A DNA stretch of 64,000 nt from Galerina marginata. Lineage: Eukaryota > Basidiomycota > Agaricomycetes > Agaricales > Galerinaceae. The position numbers and the translations under genes were made by a program. Numbering within the stretch: position 1 is the stretch's first letter; each line of letters opens with the position of its first letter. This document shows positions 63,692 to 64,000 of this stretch, piece by piece. Location of the stretch: contig JAECYW010000007.1 in the NCBI GenBank assembly GCA_023014335.1, forward strand, positions 1,302,001 to 1,366,000, given 5' to 3'. The notes beneath the pieces were generated by a model, which was not told where the DNA came from, did no database searches, and worked only from the letters and a program-made list of their open reading frames with translations.

Positions 63692-64000
63692 ATGCTTATC
63701 ACAATCAACAATCTGACGACAGACCCAATAACCGCTCACACACACCCAGCGCCTTCCAAGTTCAACATTCGCCGTCGTCGCAATGCTGCCAATACACCCT
63801 CTAACCACGAATTCATCCTGCAGCCTTCTCTGGAGCTTACGACGACTCTCCCCAAAGGCTTTAGTCGAGAGATAGTCCTTCGGCATCCAACCAGCCAAGC
63901 TAACGAACCACAGTCACCGCCGTCGAATGTAGCAAACTCACCTGTGATCGAGAAGAAGGGGTTGTTGGAATCAGATGCCAAAGAATGGCATATCCATCCT
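63692..64000 (+). CDS. Partial gene running off the right edge
   Basis: From the ATG at 63692 the plus strand stays open for 103 codons to the end of the window. It is Asn/Thr/Ser/Pro-rich, starting MLITINNLTTDPITAHTHP, with a basic KFNIRRRRN patch and no motif that I know. It could be the N-terminal exon of a larger gene. It is divergent from CIA2 (372 bp between starts). Confidence 0.4.
   Translation, partial: MLITINNLTTDPITAHTHPAPSKFNIRRRRNAANTPSNHEFILQPSLELTTTLPKGFSREIVLRHPTSQANEPQSPPSNVANSPVIEKKGLLESDAKEWHIHP

Overview
The window is nuclear DNA from a filamentous basidiomycete, most likely an agaricomycete. The evidence is dense genes on both strands, many 50-60 bp GT-AG introns, fungal families (TRM9, NAC alpha, TSC1, TRAPP Trs130, DUF7330, an HNH-like expanded family, F-box/LRR proteins) and plant-cell-wall enzymes (GH10 xylanase with an N-terminal CBM1, GH5, GH88). 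Species cannot be fixed from the sequence alone.

Layout. 1-2.85 kb: no recognisable gene. 2.9-11.5 kb: HSP90 with upstream heat-shock elements, TSC1 (hamartin), NAC alpha, TRM9 and ALG13. 11.6-14.0 kb: a frameshifted HNH-like pseudogene, an intron-containing tRNA-Asn, a diverged copy of its 5' half, and a 225-230 bp tandem repeat. 14.24 to about 21 kb: an apparently intact Helitron on the minus strand, with a RepHel transposase/helicase, a second spliced gene that I read as a possible OB-fold protein, and a classic 3' hairpin ending in CTAG. 21.7-34.7 kb: TRAPP subunit TRS130, DEAD-box helicase RRP3, a 2OG-Fe(II) oxygenase, ALG3, an F-box-like protein and a winged-helix (H15) protein. 34.7-37 kb: a long spacer with a 34-residue metallothionein whose first coding exon is 9 nt. 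37.3-47.2 kb: a conserved fungal protein, NTF2, a GH88 hydrolase, dynamin VPS1 and an F-box/LRR-like protein. 48.5-56.1 kb: a tentative small mitochondrial protein, TATA-binding protein, GH5 glucanase and GH10 xylanase. 57.9-64 kb: RAD18, a DUF7330 protein, CIA2 and the 5' end of a gene that runs off the window.

Most genes are unrelated housekeeping genes packed as divergent or convergent pairs, and several divergent starts are separated by only about 65-190 bp. Functional groupings are loose: ALG13 and ALG3 both act in lipid-linked oligosaccharide synthesis, and GH5 and GH10 are convergent neighbours. The parts that depart from ordinary housekeeping sequence are the two-gene Helitron, the tRNA-related repeat cluster beside it, and the metallothionein. 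Exon joins were worked out by eye from GT-AG signals, reading frame and family conservation, without transcripts or database searches.
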